DNA of 64,000 nt from Micavibrio sp. (GCA_028283745.1 JAPWJZ010000001.1:248001-312000), one strand, 5' to 3'; numbered from the stretch's first letter, positions 9,105 to 19,481 are shown. Translations and numbers: made by a program. The notes: generated by a model not told the origin, from the letters alone.

Positions 9105-9915
9105 TAAATCAGAAGATGCGACTATGCCGCTGATCCAGCATTTGCTGGAGCTGCGCAAACGGCTGATGATTTCCATTGCCGTTTTCGCCGTTGCCAGCCT
9201 TGGTTGCTATTTCGTTGCACCGCAGATTTACGAGTTTCTTGTCAGGCCCTTGGCGCATGTACTTGAAGGAGAAAATCGCCGGTTGATTTACACCGGCCTT
9301 GGTGAAGCCTTCGTCACCTACATGAAGCTTTCATGCTTTGCCGGTGGTTTTATTGCCTTTCCCATCATCGCAACGCAACTGTGGCTGTTCATTGCGCCAG
9401 GGCTTTATAAAAAAGAGAAAATGGTTTTTCTGCCATTCCTTATTGCAACGCCGGTGCTGTTCGTGGCGGGGGCGGCCTTCGTTTATTATCTTGTCATGCC
9501 GGCGGCGTGGAAGTTCTTCGTCGGGTTTGAAAACCTGAGCCCTTCCAGTGCCTTGCCAATTCAACTTGAAGCGCGCGTCAGCGAATACTTAAGCATCGTG
9601 ATGACGATGATTTTCGCCTTTGGCCTGTGCTTTCAGCTGCCCGTGCTGCTGACGCTGCTGGGGCGCGTAGGCGTTGTGACGGCCAAGGGGCTGGTTGAAA
9701 AACGCCGCTACATGATTGTCCTTATATTTATCGTTGCAGCCGTGCTGACGCCGCCAGATGTTTTAAGCCAGTGCATGCTTGCCATTCCGCTGCTGGGGCT
9801 CTATGAAATTTCCATCGTGCTCGTCCGCCTTGGCGAGAAGAAGGATGCGATTGCGGCCAAGGCTGCGCATGGGCCGGATGCGGCTGTCGTTCCCCCCGCT
9901 GCTTCCAAAGAGTAG
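9079..9915 (+). CDS. tatC: Sec-independent protein translocase TatC
   Basis: The six-span receptor subunit of the Tat translocase, about 278 residues. [17 protein letters not shown] at the N-terminus is the diagnostic TatC segment (HL.ELR.R), and hydrophobic spans follow at regular intervals to about residue 250. The [10 protein letters not shown] motif after span five is reduced to [17 protein letters not shown] and is conserved. The start is uncertain: 9079 and 9091 are ATG codons inside the tatB end, and a TTG lies at 9070; no strong ribosome site favours one. Confidence 0.9.
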   Translation: MKNTMQRIDKSEDATMPLIQHLLELRKRLMISIAVFAVASLGCYFVAPQIYEFLVRPLAHVLEGENRRLIYTGLGEAFVTYMKLSCFAGGFIAFPIIATQLWLFIAPGLYKKEKMVFLPFLIATPVLFVAGAAFVYYLVMPAAWKFFVGFENLSPSSALPIQLEARVSEYLSIVMTMIFAFGLCFQLPVLLTLLGRVGVVTAKGLVEKRRYMIVLIFIVAAVLTPPDVLSQCMLAIPLLGLYEISIVLVRLGEKKDAIAAKAAHGPDAAVVPPAASKE

Positions 9916-9994
9916 CTAGACCCGATTCCAAAAACCGCATATAATTGAAGTCATTGGGATTTGGGGAAATTTTCCAGACACATAGAGTATCAGC

Positions 9995-11293
9995 ATGTTC
10001 GACTTGAAGCTAATTCGGGAAGCACCCGAGGATTTTGATTCCGGCTGGAAGCGTCGCGGGCTTGAACCGCAGACGCCGCACATTCTGGCGCTTGATGAAA
10101 AGCGCCGCGCCGTGATGACCGAAGCGCAGGCCCTGCTGGCCAAGCGCAACGAAGCCTCCCAGAAAATCGGCCAGATGAAGGCCAAGAAGGAAGACACGGC
10201 CGCCATCATGGCGGAGGTCGCGGGCTACAAAGGCCAGATTTCCGAGCTGGAAGCGCAGGAGCAAAAGCTGGGCGTTGAAATTAACGATTTCCTGTCCCGC
10301 CTGCCGAACATCCCCGATACGTCGGTGCCGGATGGCAAAAGCAGCGACGACAATAAAGAAGTCCGCCGCGTTGGCCAGCCCCGCGGTATGAATAACCCGA
10401 AAGACCACGTCGACATCGGCGCGAACCTTGGCGGGATGGATTTTGAAACAGCCGCTAAAATGTCCGGCTCCCGCTTCGTGCTGCTGCGGCAGGGCGTGGC
10501 GCGCCTTGAACGTGCGCTGGCGCAATTGATGCTTGATACGCATACGCAGGAACACGGCTATACCGAAATGTCCGTACCGCTGCTGGTGCGCGACGAAGCG
10601 CTGTATGGCACGGGGCAATTGCCGAAGTTTGCCGAAGACCTGTTCAAGACGAATACCGGCCACTGGCTGGTGCCGACGTCTGAAGTCTCGCTCACCAACA
10701 CGGTGCTGGATACCATTCTGGATACCGACAGCCTGCCGCTGCGCATGACCGCGCTGACGCCGTGCTTCCGCTCCGAAGCGGGCGCGGCGGGCAAGGATAC
10801 GCGCGGCATGATCCGCCAGCACCAGTTTTATAAGGTCGAGCTTGTCAGTATCGTCGAGGAAGAAAAATCCATGGACGAGCTGGAGCGCATGACCGGCTGT
10901 GCCGAGAATATTCTCAAGAAGCTCGACCTGCCGTTCCGCACCCTTGCGCTTTGCACCGGCGACATGGGTTTTTCAGCCCGCAAGACGTATGACATTGAAG
11001 TCTTCCTGCCGGGGCAGAGTGCTTACCGCGAAATTTCCAGCTGCTCCACCTGCGGGGATTTCCAGGGTCGCCGCATGATGGCGCGCTACAAGCGGGAAGG
11101 GGACAAGCACACCAAATACGTCCATACCCTCAACGGGTCCGGCCTTGCCGTGGGCCGCTGCCTTGTCGCCGTGCTGGAAAACTACCAGCAGTCGGATGGC
11201 AGCGTTGTTATTCCGGATGCGCTGAAGCCCTACATGGGCGGCATCACCAAGCTGGAGCCGGTTGAAAAAGCCAAGAAGGCCGCAAATGCTTGA
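9995..11293 (+). CDS. serS: Serine--tRNA ligase
   Basis: A class II aminoacyl-tRNA synthetase of 432 residues. It starts with [14 protein letters not shown], the common SerRS start. A long N-terminal coiled-coil arm (about residues 30-105) binds tRNA-Ser, and motif 2 ([20 protein letters not shown]) and motif 3 ([16 protein letters not shown]) are intact. It is separated from tatC by 79 bases. Its last 8 bases overlap the surE start. Confidence 0.95.
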   Translation: MFDLKLIREAPEDFDSGWKRRGLEPQTPHILALDEKRRAVMTEAQALLAKRNEASQKIGQMKAKKEDTAAIMAEVAGYKGQISELEAQEQKLGVEINDFLSRLPNIPDTSVPDGKSSDDNKEVRRVGQPRGMNNPKDHVDIGANLGGMDFETAAKMSGSRFVLLRQGVARLERALAQLMLDTHTQEHGYTEMSVPLLVRDEALYGTGQLPKFAEDLFKTNTGHWLVPTSEVSLTNTVLDTILDTDSLPLRMTALTPCFRSEAGAAGKDTRGMIRQHQFYKVELVSIVEEEKSMDELERMTGCAENILKKLDLPFRTLALCTGDMGFSARKTYDIEVFLPGQSAYREISSCSTCGDFQGRRMMARYKREGDKHTKYVHTLNGSGLAVGRCLVAVLENYQQSDGSVVIPDALKPYMGGITKLEPVEKAKKAANA

Positions 11294-12077
11294 GTTCCCG
11301 AAAAAGCTTTCCGACGCGCGCGTGCTGATTTCAAACGATGACAGCATCCATGCCGAAGGCATTAAGGTGCTCGAAGAAATCATCGGCGCAATTACGCCCA
11401 ACGTCTGGGTTGTTGCGCCGGAAACGCAAATGTCGGCGGCGGGGCATTCGCTTACCATTCACCAGCCCCTGCGCATCAAGGAATACGACAAGCGTCATTA
11501 TTCCGTCTACGGCACCCCGACTGACTCTGTGCTGGTCGGCGTGCAGAAGGTCATGCGCGATTTTCGCCCGGACCTCGTTATCTCCGGCATTAACCACGGG
11601 CAGAACACGGCGGATGACGTGACCTATTCCGGCACCATCGCCGCCGCGATCGAGGCGACGCTGATGGGCATTCCCGCCATCGCCTGCAGCCAGGACATTG
11701 ACGAGACCGGCCATACCAAGATTGACTGGAGCGTCGCCCGCGAAACGCTGCCGAAAATTTTCACCGCCCTGCAGGGCGCGTCGTGGGAGCCGAACGTGCT
11801 TCTCAGCATCAACACCCCCATGCGCAAGCCCGGCACGCCGACGGAAATCCGCCTCGTGCCGCAAGGTCACTACAGCATGGAGAAGCAGGAGATGGTGCAA
11901 AGCATCGACCCCCGCGGCCGGCCGTATTACTGGATTGGCGCGGCCCCTGCGCGCGACGAGCATAACCTTGAAAAAGACATGGGCGTTTTGAAGGCGGGGC
12001 ACGTCACCATCACGCCGCTGTCGCTGAACCTGACCCATTACCCGACGCTGAAAGCGCTGGAAGGGGTGTTCAAGTGA
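11286..12077 (+). CDS. surE: 5'/3'-nucleotidase SurE
   Basis: A 263-residue SurE-family phosphatase acting on nucleoside monophosphates, usually paired with pcm in stress survival. Family motifs seen are the N-terminal metal site NDDS, the [11 protein letters not shown] segment, [11 protein letters not shown] and [18 protein letters not shown]. The usual NDDG is NDDS here; both metal-binding Asp residues remain. The ATG at 11286 is chosen over an upstream TTG at 11262 because the family starts close to the motif. It overlaps serS by 8 bases and pcm by 4. Confidence 0.9.
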   Translation: MLEFPKKLSDARVLISNDDSIHAEGIKVLEEIIGAITPNVWVVAPETQMSAAGHSLTIHQPLRIKEYDKRHYSVYGTPTDSVLVGVQKVMRDFRPDLVISGINHGQNTADDVTYSGTIAAAIEATLMGIPAIACSQDIDETGHTKIDWSVARETLPKIFTALQGASWEPNVLLSINTPMRKPGTPTEIRLVPQGHYSMEKQEMVQSIDPRGRPYYWIGAAPARDEHNLEKDMGVLKAGHVTITPLSLNLTHYPTLKALEGVFK

Positions 12078-12844
12078 GCCTTCTCGCCCGCAAGATCCGC
12101 CTTATCATGAAGCTGCGCAAATCCGGCATCACCGATACGGCAGTGCTGGGCGCAATCGAGCGCGTGCCGCGGGAAGCGTTTATTCCGCCCATGTTCCACG
12201 ACCAGGCTTATGAAGACACCGCGCTGCCAATTGGTTGCCACCAGACCATTTCACAGCCGCTGACAGTAGCCATGATGACGCAGGAACTGCGCGTCAACGA
12301 CCGCCACAAGGTGCTGGAAATCGGCACGGGCTCCGGCTATCAGGCGTCCATCCTGTCGCGCCTCTGCCGCCGCGTGTATAGCATCGAGCGCCACCGCCCG
12401 CTGCTGGCAATGGCGGAGCAGCGCTTTAACGAACTGCGCGTGCGCAACATCACCTGCAAGGCCGCCGACGGCATGAAGGGCTGGATCGAGCAGGCGCCGT
12501 TCGACCGCATCATCGTCACCGCCGCCGCCAGCGCAGAGCCGCCCGAGATGCTGATGGCGCAAATGTCCATCGGCGGCATCATGATTTTGCCGATGGGGCG
12601 CGATAAATCGAGCCAGTTTATCTACCGCATTACGCGCACCGAAACCGGCTATGACACTGAAAAGCTGATGCCGACGCGCTTTGTGCCGCTGCTGCCCAAC
12701 GTGGCCCGCAACGAACCCGAGCCGCCCGACACCACGATTGCCGACGCCATCAACGCCGGCGAAACGCAGGCCGTGGGCGCGGATGCGGATGACGGCGATG
12801 ATAGTTTCTTCTTCAGCGCGGCCCCCGCGCTGCAACCGGTGTAA
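12074..12844 (+). CDS. pcm: Protein-L-isoaspartate O-methyltransferase
   Basis: A 256-residue SAM-dependent methyltransferase that starts repair of isoaspartyl residues in aged proteins. Motif I (VLEIGTGSGYQASIL), the substrate loop with QTISQP, and the FDRIIVTAAA motif are intact. The core is about 210 residues; an extra acidic C-terminal tail of about 40 residues follows. It starts with GTG, overlapping the surE stop by 4 bases, so the surE-pcm pair is coupled as in many proteobacteria. Confidence 0.93.
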   Translation: MSLLARKIRLIMKLRKSGITDTAVLGAIERVPREAFIPPMFHDQAYEDTALPIGCHQTISQPLTVAMMTQELRVNDRHKVLEIGTGSGYQASILSRLCRRVYSIERHRPLLAMAEQRFNELRVRNITCKAADGMKGWIEQAPFDRIIVTAAASAEPPEMLMAQMSIGGIMILPMGRDKSSQFIYRITRTETGYDTEKLMPTRFVPLLPNVARNEPEPPDTTIADAINAGETQAVGADADDGDDSFFFSAAPALQPV

Positions 12845-12859
12845 CGGGCAGAACCTCGA

Positions 12860-13978
12860 ATGACACGGCTGAAACGACAAGTCATGCTCATCTCCACCGC
12901 CCTGGCGGCATGGCTGAACCTTGGCACGCCACCGGTTGCGATTGCGGCGAGCCCCGCGCCGGTCGTGAATTATGGCGCGCAAATGCAGTCGCGCAACGGC
13001 GCGATTACCGTGCAGCCGGGCGATACGGTTGAATCCATCGCCAAGCTGTACCGCCTGCCGGTCGAAGATATTATTGCCTATAACCATCTTGAAGCGCCTT
13101 ATGCCTTGAAGACGCGCCAGCGCCTGATATTGCCGCTGCCGAAAGACCACAAGGTGGGCCGCAACGATACGCTCTATAGCCTGTCACGCATGTACGGCGT
13201 GTCGCCGGAACATATCGCCGCCGTCAACCATATCGACCCGCCTTACACACTGCACATGGGGCAGATGCTGCGCATACCCGTGACCGGCGCAACGCCGCCC
13301 GTGAAGGCCGTTGCTGAAGCCGAGCCGGCAATCAAGGCCGCCGCCAAAGCTGACGCGAAACAAAAGCAGATTTCCGCCGACGTAAAAAAGCCGCCGCAGG
13401 TCGCAGCCAGCGAAGCGCAGATGCTGAAAACGCCCGGCCCGTCGCCGGAGCATAAAGCGTTTAACTCGCTGCTGACAAAAATTTCCGGCGATGAAAAATC
13501 CAAATCCGATGCGCCGCACGCCAGGACTGCCGAAACATCTTCGATGCTGACGCCGTTTGCAGAACAGCCGGACGAGAAGGTGACATATGTTGCGCTGTCA
13601 AAACGTTCCGACTTTATCTGGCCCGTGCGCGGGCAGGTGATTTCAAGCTACGGCCCCAAGGCGGGCGGGCTTTATAATGACGGCATCAATATTGCAGCGC
13701 CGCGCGGCACGCCCGTAAAGGCGGCGGCAGACGGCGTTGTGGCCTATGTCGGCGACAAGCTGCATAGCTACGGCAACCTTGTGCTGATCCGCCACCCCGG
13801 CGGAATGATTACGGCCTATGCGCACCTGAATGCAGTCACCGTGCGCGAAGGCATGCCGGTAAAGCGCGGGCAGGCGATTGGGTCTGTCGGGTCGACCGGA
13901 ACGGTCGCCAATGCGCAGCTGCATTTTGAAGTGCGTAAAGGCGCGGATACGCTCGACCCCAAAAATTATCTCGGCTGA
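12860..13978 (+). CDS. LysM and M23-family murein hydrolase/activator (NlpD-like)
   Basis: A 372-residue exported protein. An N-terminal signal region (about 1-30, ending near AIAAS) is followed by two LysM peptidoglycan-binding modules (about residues 50-95 and 98-142), a Lys/Ala-rich linker, and a C-terminal M23/LytM domain (about 250-372). The M23 domain has the pattern YNDGINIAAPRGTPV...HPGGMITAYAHL...LHFEVR. The first His of the active HxxxD is replaced by Asn (YNDG), and only part of the zinc set remains, so it is more likely an NlpD/EnvC-type amidase activator than an active endopeptidase. The surE-pcm-nlpD order supports this. It is the last gene of the run and ends at a strong terminator. 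Confidence 0.85.
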   Translation: MTRLKRQVMLISTALAAWLNLGTPPVAIAASPAPVVNYGAQMQSRNGAITVQPGDTVESIAKLYRLPVEDIIAYNHLEAPYALKTRQRLILPLPKDHKVGRNDTLYSLSRMYGVSPEHIAAVNHIDPPYTLHMGQMLRIPVTGATPPVKAVAEAEPAIKAAAKADAKQKQISADVKKPPQVAASEAQMLKTPGPSPEHKAFNSLLTKISGDEKSKSDAPHARTAETSSMLTPFAEQPDEKVTYVALSKRSDFIWPVRGQVISSYGPKAGGLYNDGINIAAPRGTPVKAAADGVVAYVGDKLHSYGNLVLIRHPGGMITAYAHLNAVTVREGMPVKRGQAIGSVGSTGTVANAQLHFEVRKGADTLDPKNYLG

Positions 13979-14004
13979 GCTTGACGCCGGCTTCAGGACA
14001 AAAT

Positions 14005-14037
14005 AAAAGCCCCCGGGTTTAACGCCGGGGGCTTTTT
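14005..14037. terminator. Bidirectional rho-independent terminator
   Basis: A 12-base-pair stem, AAAAGCCCCCGG (14005-14016) pairing with CCGGGGGCTTTT (14025-14036), around an 8-base loop, with runs of A before and T after. It lies between two convergent genes and can end both. Confidence 0.85.
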
Positions 14038-14061
14038 CAATTTCTGGTGTTTGCGCAGCGC

Positions 14062-14745
14062 TTACGGGGCGGGCGGGCCTTTAACAGCCGGAGCCGTTGT
14101 TTGTGCGGGCGGCAGTGCGTTTTGCGTTGCCTGTTGCGGGCTGATTTCAGCCGGGTTCAGGAACTTGCTTTCCGCGCGGTTATACACGAAGTCGATACCG
14201 GGACCGTTGCCGAAGGCGCCGACGAAGTGCAGGTTCAGGCTGTCTTTGGTGCTGGTAATGGTGATGGGGTCTTGCGCATTTACTTCCAGCACGCTGCGGT
14301 AGGTATTGCCATCGCGCAGGTAGACGCTGAGCGGGCAGCCTTCATCGGCGCAGACGACGGGGGAGTTCATATGCAGGAAGACCATTTCGCGGCCATTGGC
14401 GGCGTCTTTGTAGGTCGCCAGATCAAACGTGGCGGGGTTGGTGCCGCCCTGCTGTTCATCCGCCGCCTTGGCTTGCGCCTGCAGGTCGCCGAGGAACGGG
14501 TATTGGCGCATCACGGCGGCAACGTCTTTCACTTGCGTGAATTGCAGTTCCGTCGCCGCGGGCTTTGCAGCCTCCGCAGGTTTGATGAATGAGGAATTGA
14601 TGGCGGGCGATGTTGCTGCCTGCTGGGTAATGGCGGTTGTATCAACCGTCGCATTCGCGCTGGCTGCCCCCGACATTGAAATGATGGGAAGGGCGGCGCC
14701 CACAGTGAGCATCAACGCCAAACTTGCTTTGGAGATCGCTTTCAT
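14062..14745 (-). CDS. Exported hypothetical protein (227 aa)
   Basis: An exported protein with a clear signal peptide (MKAISKASLALMLTVGAALP, cleavage near SGAASA). The mature part is soluble, with two cysteines in VVCADEGCPLSVYL, likely a disulfide, and a C-terminal Pro/Ala tail. I do not recognise a named family. The start at 14745 is preferred to an upstream in-frame start because GAAGGA lies 6 bases before it and it begins the signal peptide exactly. It is convergent with the M23 gene and shares the terminator between them. Confidence 0.7.
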   Translation of the reverse strand: MKAISKASLALMLTVGAALPIISMSGAASANATVDTTAITQQAATSPAINSSFIKPAEAAKPAATELQFTQVKDVAAVMRQYPFLGDLQAQAKAADEQQGGTNPATFDLATYKDAANGREMVFLHMNSPVVCADEGCPLSVYLRDGNTYRSVLEVNAQDPITITSTKDSLNLHFVGAFGNGPGIDFVYNRAESKFLNPAEISPQQATQNALPPAQTTAPAVKGPPAP

Positions 14746-14943
14746 GAAGTCCTTCTTCAGATGTGACATGCTGCATGCCCAGCGGGTTAAAAACGATGTA
14801 TTCATAATAACATATCTTCCCCAAGGCAACAAGCGGATGAATGAGACGGGCAAAAAAGTGCCTCATTTCAGTTTTATCCCATGGTCGGTATATAAAGGTC
14901 AAGTCTTTGAATACGAAGCTAACTTTGGCGTATGCCGATAAGT

Positions 14944-14988
14944 AAAAAGGCCGTTGCGGCACCCTTGACGGGAGAGAGCAACGGCCTT
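14944..14988 (-). terminator. Rho-independent terminator of the 948-residue gene
   Basis: Read on the minus strand, AAGGCCGTTGC pairs with GCAACGGCCTT (11 base pairs, about 20-base loop) followed by a T run. It lies 28 bases past the stop at 15016. Confidence 0.7.
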
Positions 14989-15015
14989 GTATTTTATACC
15001 GCCAGCGGCTGGTGA

Positions 15016-17862
15016 TTAATGCAGCGGTTTATCCTGTTTACGGTCCGGCATGGCGCTTTCTTCCATGCGCATGGTGGCGCGTGCTGCCATCAGGGCGTTG
15101 ATCTGTTCTTGCAGGGTATAGATGTCCTGCAGTTCGAGCGAGATGTATGCCTTGACCGACGCCTGCTCCTGCATAATGGCGTTCACATCGTTCGCCATGC
15201 GGGTGTAATAATCCGGGTCGAAGAAGCGTTCTTTGGTCATTGCCAGCATGATCTCGTTATAGCTGGGGTTGTCGGAGATTTGATCTGCTGGAATGCCTGC
15301 GCGTTCGCGGATTTCACGAATTGTCTGGCCGACCGGTTTCGGCGGCGGGGGCGGTGAACCTGTTGCAGTCGAAGCTGCAGGATAACCGTTACCGCACTGC
15401 GCACCTCCGAACGGCGTATCATAGCCGCCCATCTTGTTGACGTATTCGGTGATCAGCGTACCCGAGGCGTCGCAAGGGACACCGCCGCAAAGGCGGATGT
15501 TGCTGGCAGCGGGCGGGTGCGTACAGGCTTGCAGACCCAGCCAGCAGCGCACGCCACCGGCACCGACAAGGTGCGCACCGGCAAGCAGGCCGGACGGGGT
15601 CAGCTTGGTGCCTTTATAGTCCGTGCAGGCCAGGGCCTGAACGCTGGAACCAAGGTAGCTCCACTGTTTCGACTGGTAGTTGGTGATTGCCGTCTTCTGG
15701 CAGGATTCGCAAGCTAGGAAGCCCGCCATTGAAGATGTACCGCAACCAACCCACACATAACCCGACTGGGTGCTGTTGTGCTGCTGCGCGCCGGAGGAGG
15801 CGGAGATACAGCCGGCGTCGATAAGCGCGCTGCGACCCATCTGATACAGACCGCAGAAACCGATGCTGTTGCAAATACCGGCGCGACCGCTGGATTCACG
15901 TGCAGCCACCACTTTAAGCCAATCGTCAAACGACCCTTTGCTGCCTTCATCCGACGTCGGCGGCGGTGTCGGCTGGGGCGGCGGCGGCGTGGCGGGCGGT
16001 GCAGCGCCGCCAGCTGTCGTCGGCAGCGGCACGGAGGTACGGCGGGAAATCATGGAGGCAACTACGTTGGCAGCAACCGCACGCAGCGCTTCCATGTGTT
16101 CGCGCTTCAGGATGTATTCGTGGCCCGCAGGCGTATCAACAACTTCCTTGCCAAGCTTGGCAGGCGTGGTCGGCTCGATAAGGTTGGTGATGAGTGCTTT
16201 TGCGGCTTCGTATTCCTCGGTGTTTTTGAGGTCAACGGTATCCTTGAACAGGAAGCCTTCAACGTCGATGTCGCCGTTCGGCAGCTTGCCGGCAGTGGTC
16301 GGGGCCGGGCAGGGGTTTGCGCCTGCGTTGGCATCCGGATCGTTGAACTGGTCGCAATAGGTTTTCAGGCGTTCCTTCACGTCGACGACGTTGCTGTCAG
16401 CCGTGGGGGTGCCAGGCGCACCGCCGGAGCGTTTGGCGGCATCCTGCTGGAAGCCGGCCGCGAGCGGCGGGGAGGTTGCTGAGGTATTGGCCAGCGGCGC
16501 AATGGGGGTGGCGGAAACGCAGGTACGCTCGTTCGGCGTTGCGCGTTTCTTGGCCTCGATCTCGCGGGTCTGGACTTCGTTGATGTTCTTGGTGACGTTA
16601 TGGCTGTCCATGGCGGAGCCGAACTGGCGCGACTGGTCGATAACCGAGGCGTGCCACTGTGCCGTCATGTTCTTCATGGCGGGCAGCATGTTGTCCGTCC
16701 ACCAGGTTTTCAGGTGGTCGGCAAACTGTTTACCGGCAACGTCGTAGTAGTTGTCATCCACCAGTTTCAGCGTGTCTTCCGTCAGGGCGCAGGGGTCGGT
16801 GCCAAAGCTGCCGGTCAGGGGGGCCGAAGCGCCGCTGTCGCAATCATTGGTCGGGGCCGTTGCGCCGCCGCCAGCCGTACCGGTGCCGCCGGTGCCGTCG
16901 CCCGTGCCGCCTTGTGTGCCGGTGGCATCCGTCGGGGTGCCACCGGTGGGGGTGGGGTCAACCGCGTCAGGGGTGCCGTCGCCGTCAGTATCGGGGTTAT
17001 CGACCATGCCGTCGCCGTTCTGGTCGGTATCGAAATTGTTGGGGATGCCATCACCGTCAATGTCGGTATCGATATTGTCGGGAATGCCGTCACCGTCGGT
17101 ATCGAGAATGCCGCTCGCAGCCGGAGACAGGGCGGTCAGCCATGCCTTCGCTTCGGCATCAAGATAGCCGGAGCTGTTGTTGGACAGCAGGATGGTCGAG
17201 ATAAACTGGTTCAGCTGGTTGGTAGCGGTTGCATCACCCGCTTTGGCGTTGTTCAGAATCGTCACCGCTGCCCCAGCACTGCCGCCAAGCGAATTGATGA
17301 GCAGGTTGCTGAAAATAGACCACGACATGTTGGGCGGTGCGTAAAGCACGGTGCCAAGCGTTGCCTGCGCTGCGGAATTGCCGCTTAACGCCTGTACCAG
17401 TGTGGTAATGGCAAGGTTTCCGGTGCCCGCAATGGTCCAGTTGATAAGGTCGTCATACGCGTTGGGGTAGCTGAGGTAATAGCCGTAATAGGCATCATAA
17501 TAGGTCGTGTAATAAACGCTGCCGCCGAGCGCGCTTTGCAGCGTGTTCAGGTAAGTAGGGTTCATCGCAATCGCGCCGCTGATGATGGATGTGGCGCTGG
17601 CCGCACCGCCAAGGTTTGCGGTGGCGGTGGCAAGAAAATCATAAACCGAAGGGTAGCTGGGGTTGCCAAGCGCGCTATTGAGGGTGGAAATAGCGGTCGC
17701 GTTGCCGTTAATGGCGTCGCTTAAGGTTTGCAGCGTTACGCCGCCACCATACTGCGCATGCGCGGTCTTCGGCACAAACAGGAAGCCGACCACAAAAATG
17801 GCCATCAGGATTTTGATCAAATCCGCACCAAATCCAAACGATTTCTGACAAGGAGTAGACAT
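15016..17862 (-). CDS. Large exported protein with calcium-type Asp repeats and lysozyme-like domain
   Basis: A 948-residue exported protein with an N-terminal signal/anchor (about residues 13-36, ending KTAHAQ). Residues 40-250 form Ala/Thr/Asn-rich segments with several repeated motifs built around AISTLNSALG. Residues 254-303 carry four tandem DxDxDGxPD thrombospondin type 3-like repeats, expected to bind calcium. A middle helical region (about 350-620) has paired cysteines. Near residue 656 a lysozyme-like fold begins: ARESSGR supplies the catalytic-type Glu, followed by FCGLYQMG and a C-terminal GAHLVGAGG segment. A Pro-rich linker and a coiled C-terminal tail follow. GGAGGGG lies before the start. 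It could be a cell-wall-acting surface or secretion-associated protein; no transport genes adjoin it. Confidence 0.72.
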   Translation of the reverse strand: MSTPCQKSFGFGADLIKILMAIFVVGFLFVPKTAHAQYGGGVTLQTLSDAINGNATAISTLNSALGNPSYPSVYDFLATATANLGGAASATSIISGAIAMNPTYLNTLQSALGGSVYYTTYYDAYYGYYLSYPNAYDDLINWTIAGTGNLAITTLVQALSGNSAAQATLGTVLYAPPNMSWSIFSNLLINSLGGSAGAAVTILNNAKAGDATATNQLNQFISTILLSNNSSGYLDAEAKAWLTALSPAASGILDTDGDGIPDNIDTDIDGDGIPNNFDTDQNGDGMVDNPDTDGDGTPDAVDPTPTGGTPTDATGTQGGTGDGTGGTGTAGGGATAPTNDCDSGASAPLTGSFGTDPCALTEDTLKLVDDNYYDVAGKQFADHLKTWWTDNMLPAMKNMTAQWHASVIDQSRQFGSAMDSHNVTKNINEVQTREIEAKKRATPNERTCVSATPIAPLANTSATSPPLAAGFQQDAAKRSGGAPGTPTADSNVVDVKERLKTYCDQFNDPDANAGANPCPAPTTAGKLPNGDIDVEGFLFKDTVDLKNTEEYEAAKALITNLIEPTTPAKLGKEVVDTPAGHEYILKREHMEALRAVAANVVASMISRRTSVPLPTTAGGAAPPATPPPPQPTPPPTSDEGSKGSFDDWLKVVAARESSGRAGICNSIGFCGLYQMGRSALIDAGCISASSGAQQHNSTQSGYVWVGCGTSSMAGFLACESCQKTAITNYQSKQWSYLGSSVQALACTDYKGTKLTPSGLLAGAHLVGAGGVRCWLGLQACTHPPAASNIRLCGGVPCDASGTLITEYVNKMGGYDTPFGGAQCGNGYPAASTATGSPPPPPKPVGQTIREIRERAGIPADQISDNPSYNEIMLAMTKERFFDPDYYTRMANDVNAIMQEQASVKAYISLELQDIYTLQEQINALMAARATMRMEESAMPDRKQDKPLH

Positions 17863-17968
17863 GCCCCTCCAAACCCGCAGATAAAAATATACAACTAAGG
17901 CAGCTTCTACCCCAATTGTAACATAAGAATAGTTAATGTGGGAATTATTTAAAATTTTAGCGATTGAT

Positions 17969-19435
17969 TCAGCCGAGGCGGAATAATCTGTTAAGTGTCT
18001 GCGGCGTATGGCTTATTATGTCTTCTGCGGCCATGCCGAGACCAAGGTTTCGGGCCGTTTCGCTATGCAGCCAAACCCCTGCGGCCGCTGCCATAAACGG
18101 CTTCATGCCCTGTGCCATGAGTCCAGTGATGAGTCCCGCCAGCACATCGCCGGAACCGGCGGTGGCAAGCGTGGAGGGGGCATTGGTGTTAATAACCGCC
18201 GTGCCATCGGGCGCGGCAATAATAGTATCCGACCCTTTCAGCACAATAATGGCGTTAGACAGCTTGGCGGCCTTGCAGGCGCGCTCCAGCTTGCTGCCGT
18301 CCAGCTTGCCGAACATGCGCTCGAATTCGCCTTCGTGCGGGGTCAGCACATGCAGTTCAGGGGAAAGACGGCTGAACAGTTCCTTGGCGTTGTCTTTAAA
18401 GGCCGTGAAAACATCGGCATCAAGAACGGCGGCCTTGTTGAAATCGAGCGTGGCACGCACGGCATCGCGTAGTTTATCGTCAGCGCCTGCGCCGGGACCG
18501 ATAAGAACGGCGTTTTTACGCTCGTCCCGCAGCAGGGTGCGGAATTCTTCTGCCGTGGACCAGGCTTCCGCCATGATGCTGGCGCGGTAAAGCTCGTACA
18601 CCTGTTTCGTTTCGGGGCGCGTGGTGATGGAGACAAGGCCCGCGCCGGCGCGCTGCGCGGCAGCTGCGCCCAAACGGGCTGCGCCGGTTTTGTCGGTGCC
18701 GCCGTAAACCACGGCGTGCCCGCGCTCGAACTTATGCGTGCCGGCGCCGGGAATGGGGAAGTCCTTCAGCCACAGCGCCGGGTCATTTTCAAACACGGTG
18801 CTGCCCATGGCGCTGATGGTGGCATCGGGGATTTGCACCTCGGCAACGCGGATTTTACCGCAGATTTCCTTGGACGGCAGGGTGACATGCGCGATTTTCT
18901 TGCGGCAAAACGCCACGGTAATATCTGCCTTCAGCGTGCCGGGGGATGATATGCCCGTAGTGGCGTTCAGGCCCGACGGCACATCTGCCGCGACAACCTG
19001 CAGCTTGCGCATGCGGATTTTATCGAACAGCGTGACAATCTCTGCCGGCAGCGCGCCGGAATATCCCGTGCCATAAATGCAATCGACGACGATGGCTGCA
19101 TTTTTAAGGCCGAGGTTTGAATTAAGCGGTTCAATATCGCCTTGCCAGCGCTCGACGGAAACTTTGGCATCGTTTTTCAGTTCGCCGCGTTTCACGGTGC
19201 AGGCGCAGCGCACATCCCAGCCGGCCTTCTTCAAGTAGTCGGCGGCGATAAAACCGTCAGCACCGTTGTTGCCGGGGCCGTTGAGGAACAGGATGGGGGC
19301 GGGGGCGTAATTATCTTCGATGATTTTAGCAAGGCCGCGGGCGGCGGTATCAATCAGCTCGATGGCGGGAATGCCATCGGCGATGGCCTTTAAATCGGCC
19401 TTTTTCATCTGTTCCGCGGTTAAAATCTCGAGCAT
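17969..19435 (-). CDS. nnr: Bifunctional NAD(P)HX repair enzyme (epimerase/dehydratase)
   Basis: A 488-residue fusion of the YjeF N-terminal NAD(P)HX epimerase (about residues 1-210; FLNGPGNNGADGF and DCIYGTGYSG) and the C-terminal ADP/ATP-dependent NAD(P)HX dehydratase (about 225-488; GPGAGAD, LTPHEGEF and the ribokinase-like TAGSGDVLAGL). Together they restore damaged hydrated NADH and NADPH. It stands alone between an unannotated gap and tRNA-His. Confidence 0.92.
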   Translation of the reverse strand: MLEILTAEQMKKADLKAIADGIPAIELIDTAARGLAKIIEDNYAPAPILFLNGPGNNGADGFIAADYLKKAGWDVRCACTVKRGELKNDAKVSVERWQGDIEPLNSNLGLKNAAIVVDCIYGTGYSGALPAEIVTLFDKIRMRKLQVVAADVPSGLNATTGISSPGTLKADITVAFCRKKIAHVTLPSKEICGKIRVAEVQIPDATISAMGSTVFENDPALWLKDFPIPGAGTHKFERGHAVVYGGTDKTGAARLGAAAAQRAGAGLVSITTRPETKQVYELYRASIMAEAWSTAEEFRTLLRDERKNAVLIGPGAGADDKLRDAVRATLDFNKAAVLDADVFTAFKDNAKELFSRLSPELHVLTPHEGEFERMFGKLDGSKLERACKAAKLSNAIIVLKGSDTIIAAPDGTAVINTNAPSTLATAGSGDVLAGLITGLMAQGMKPFMAAAAGVWLHSETARNLGLGMAAEDIISHTPQTLNRLFRLG

Positions 19436-19481
19436 TGACTTGTTCCACCTGGGGCTGAAAATATAGCTGCTGGAAGAGAAG

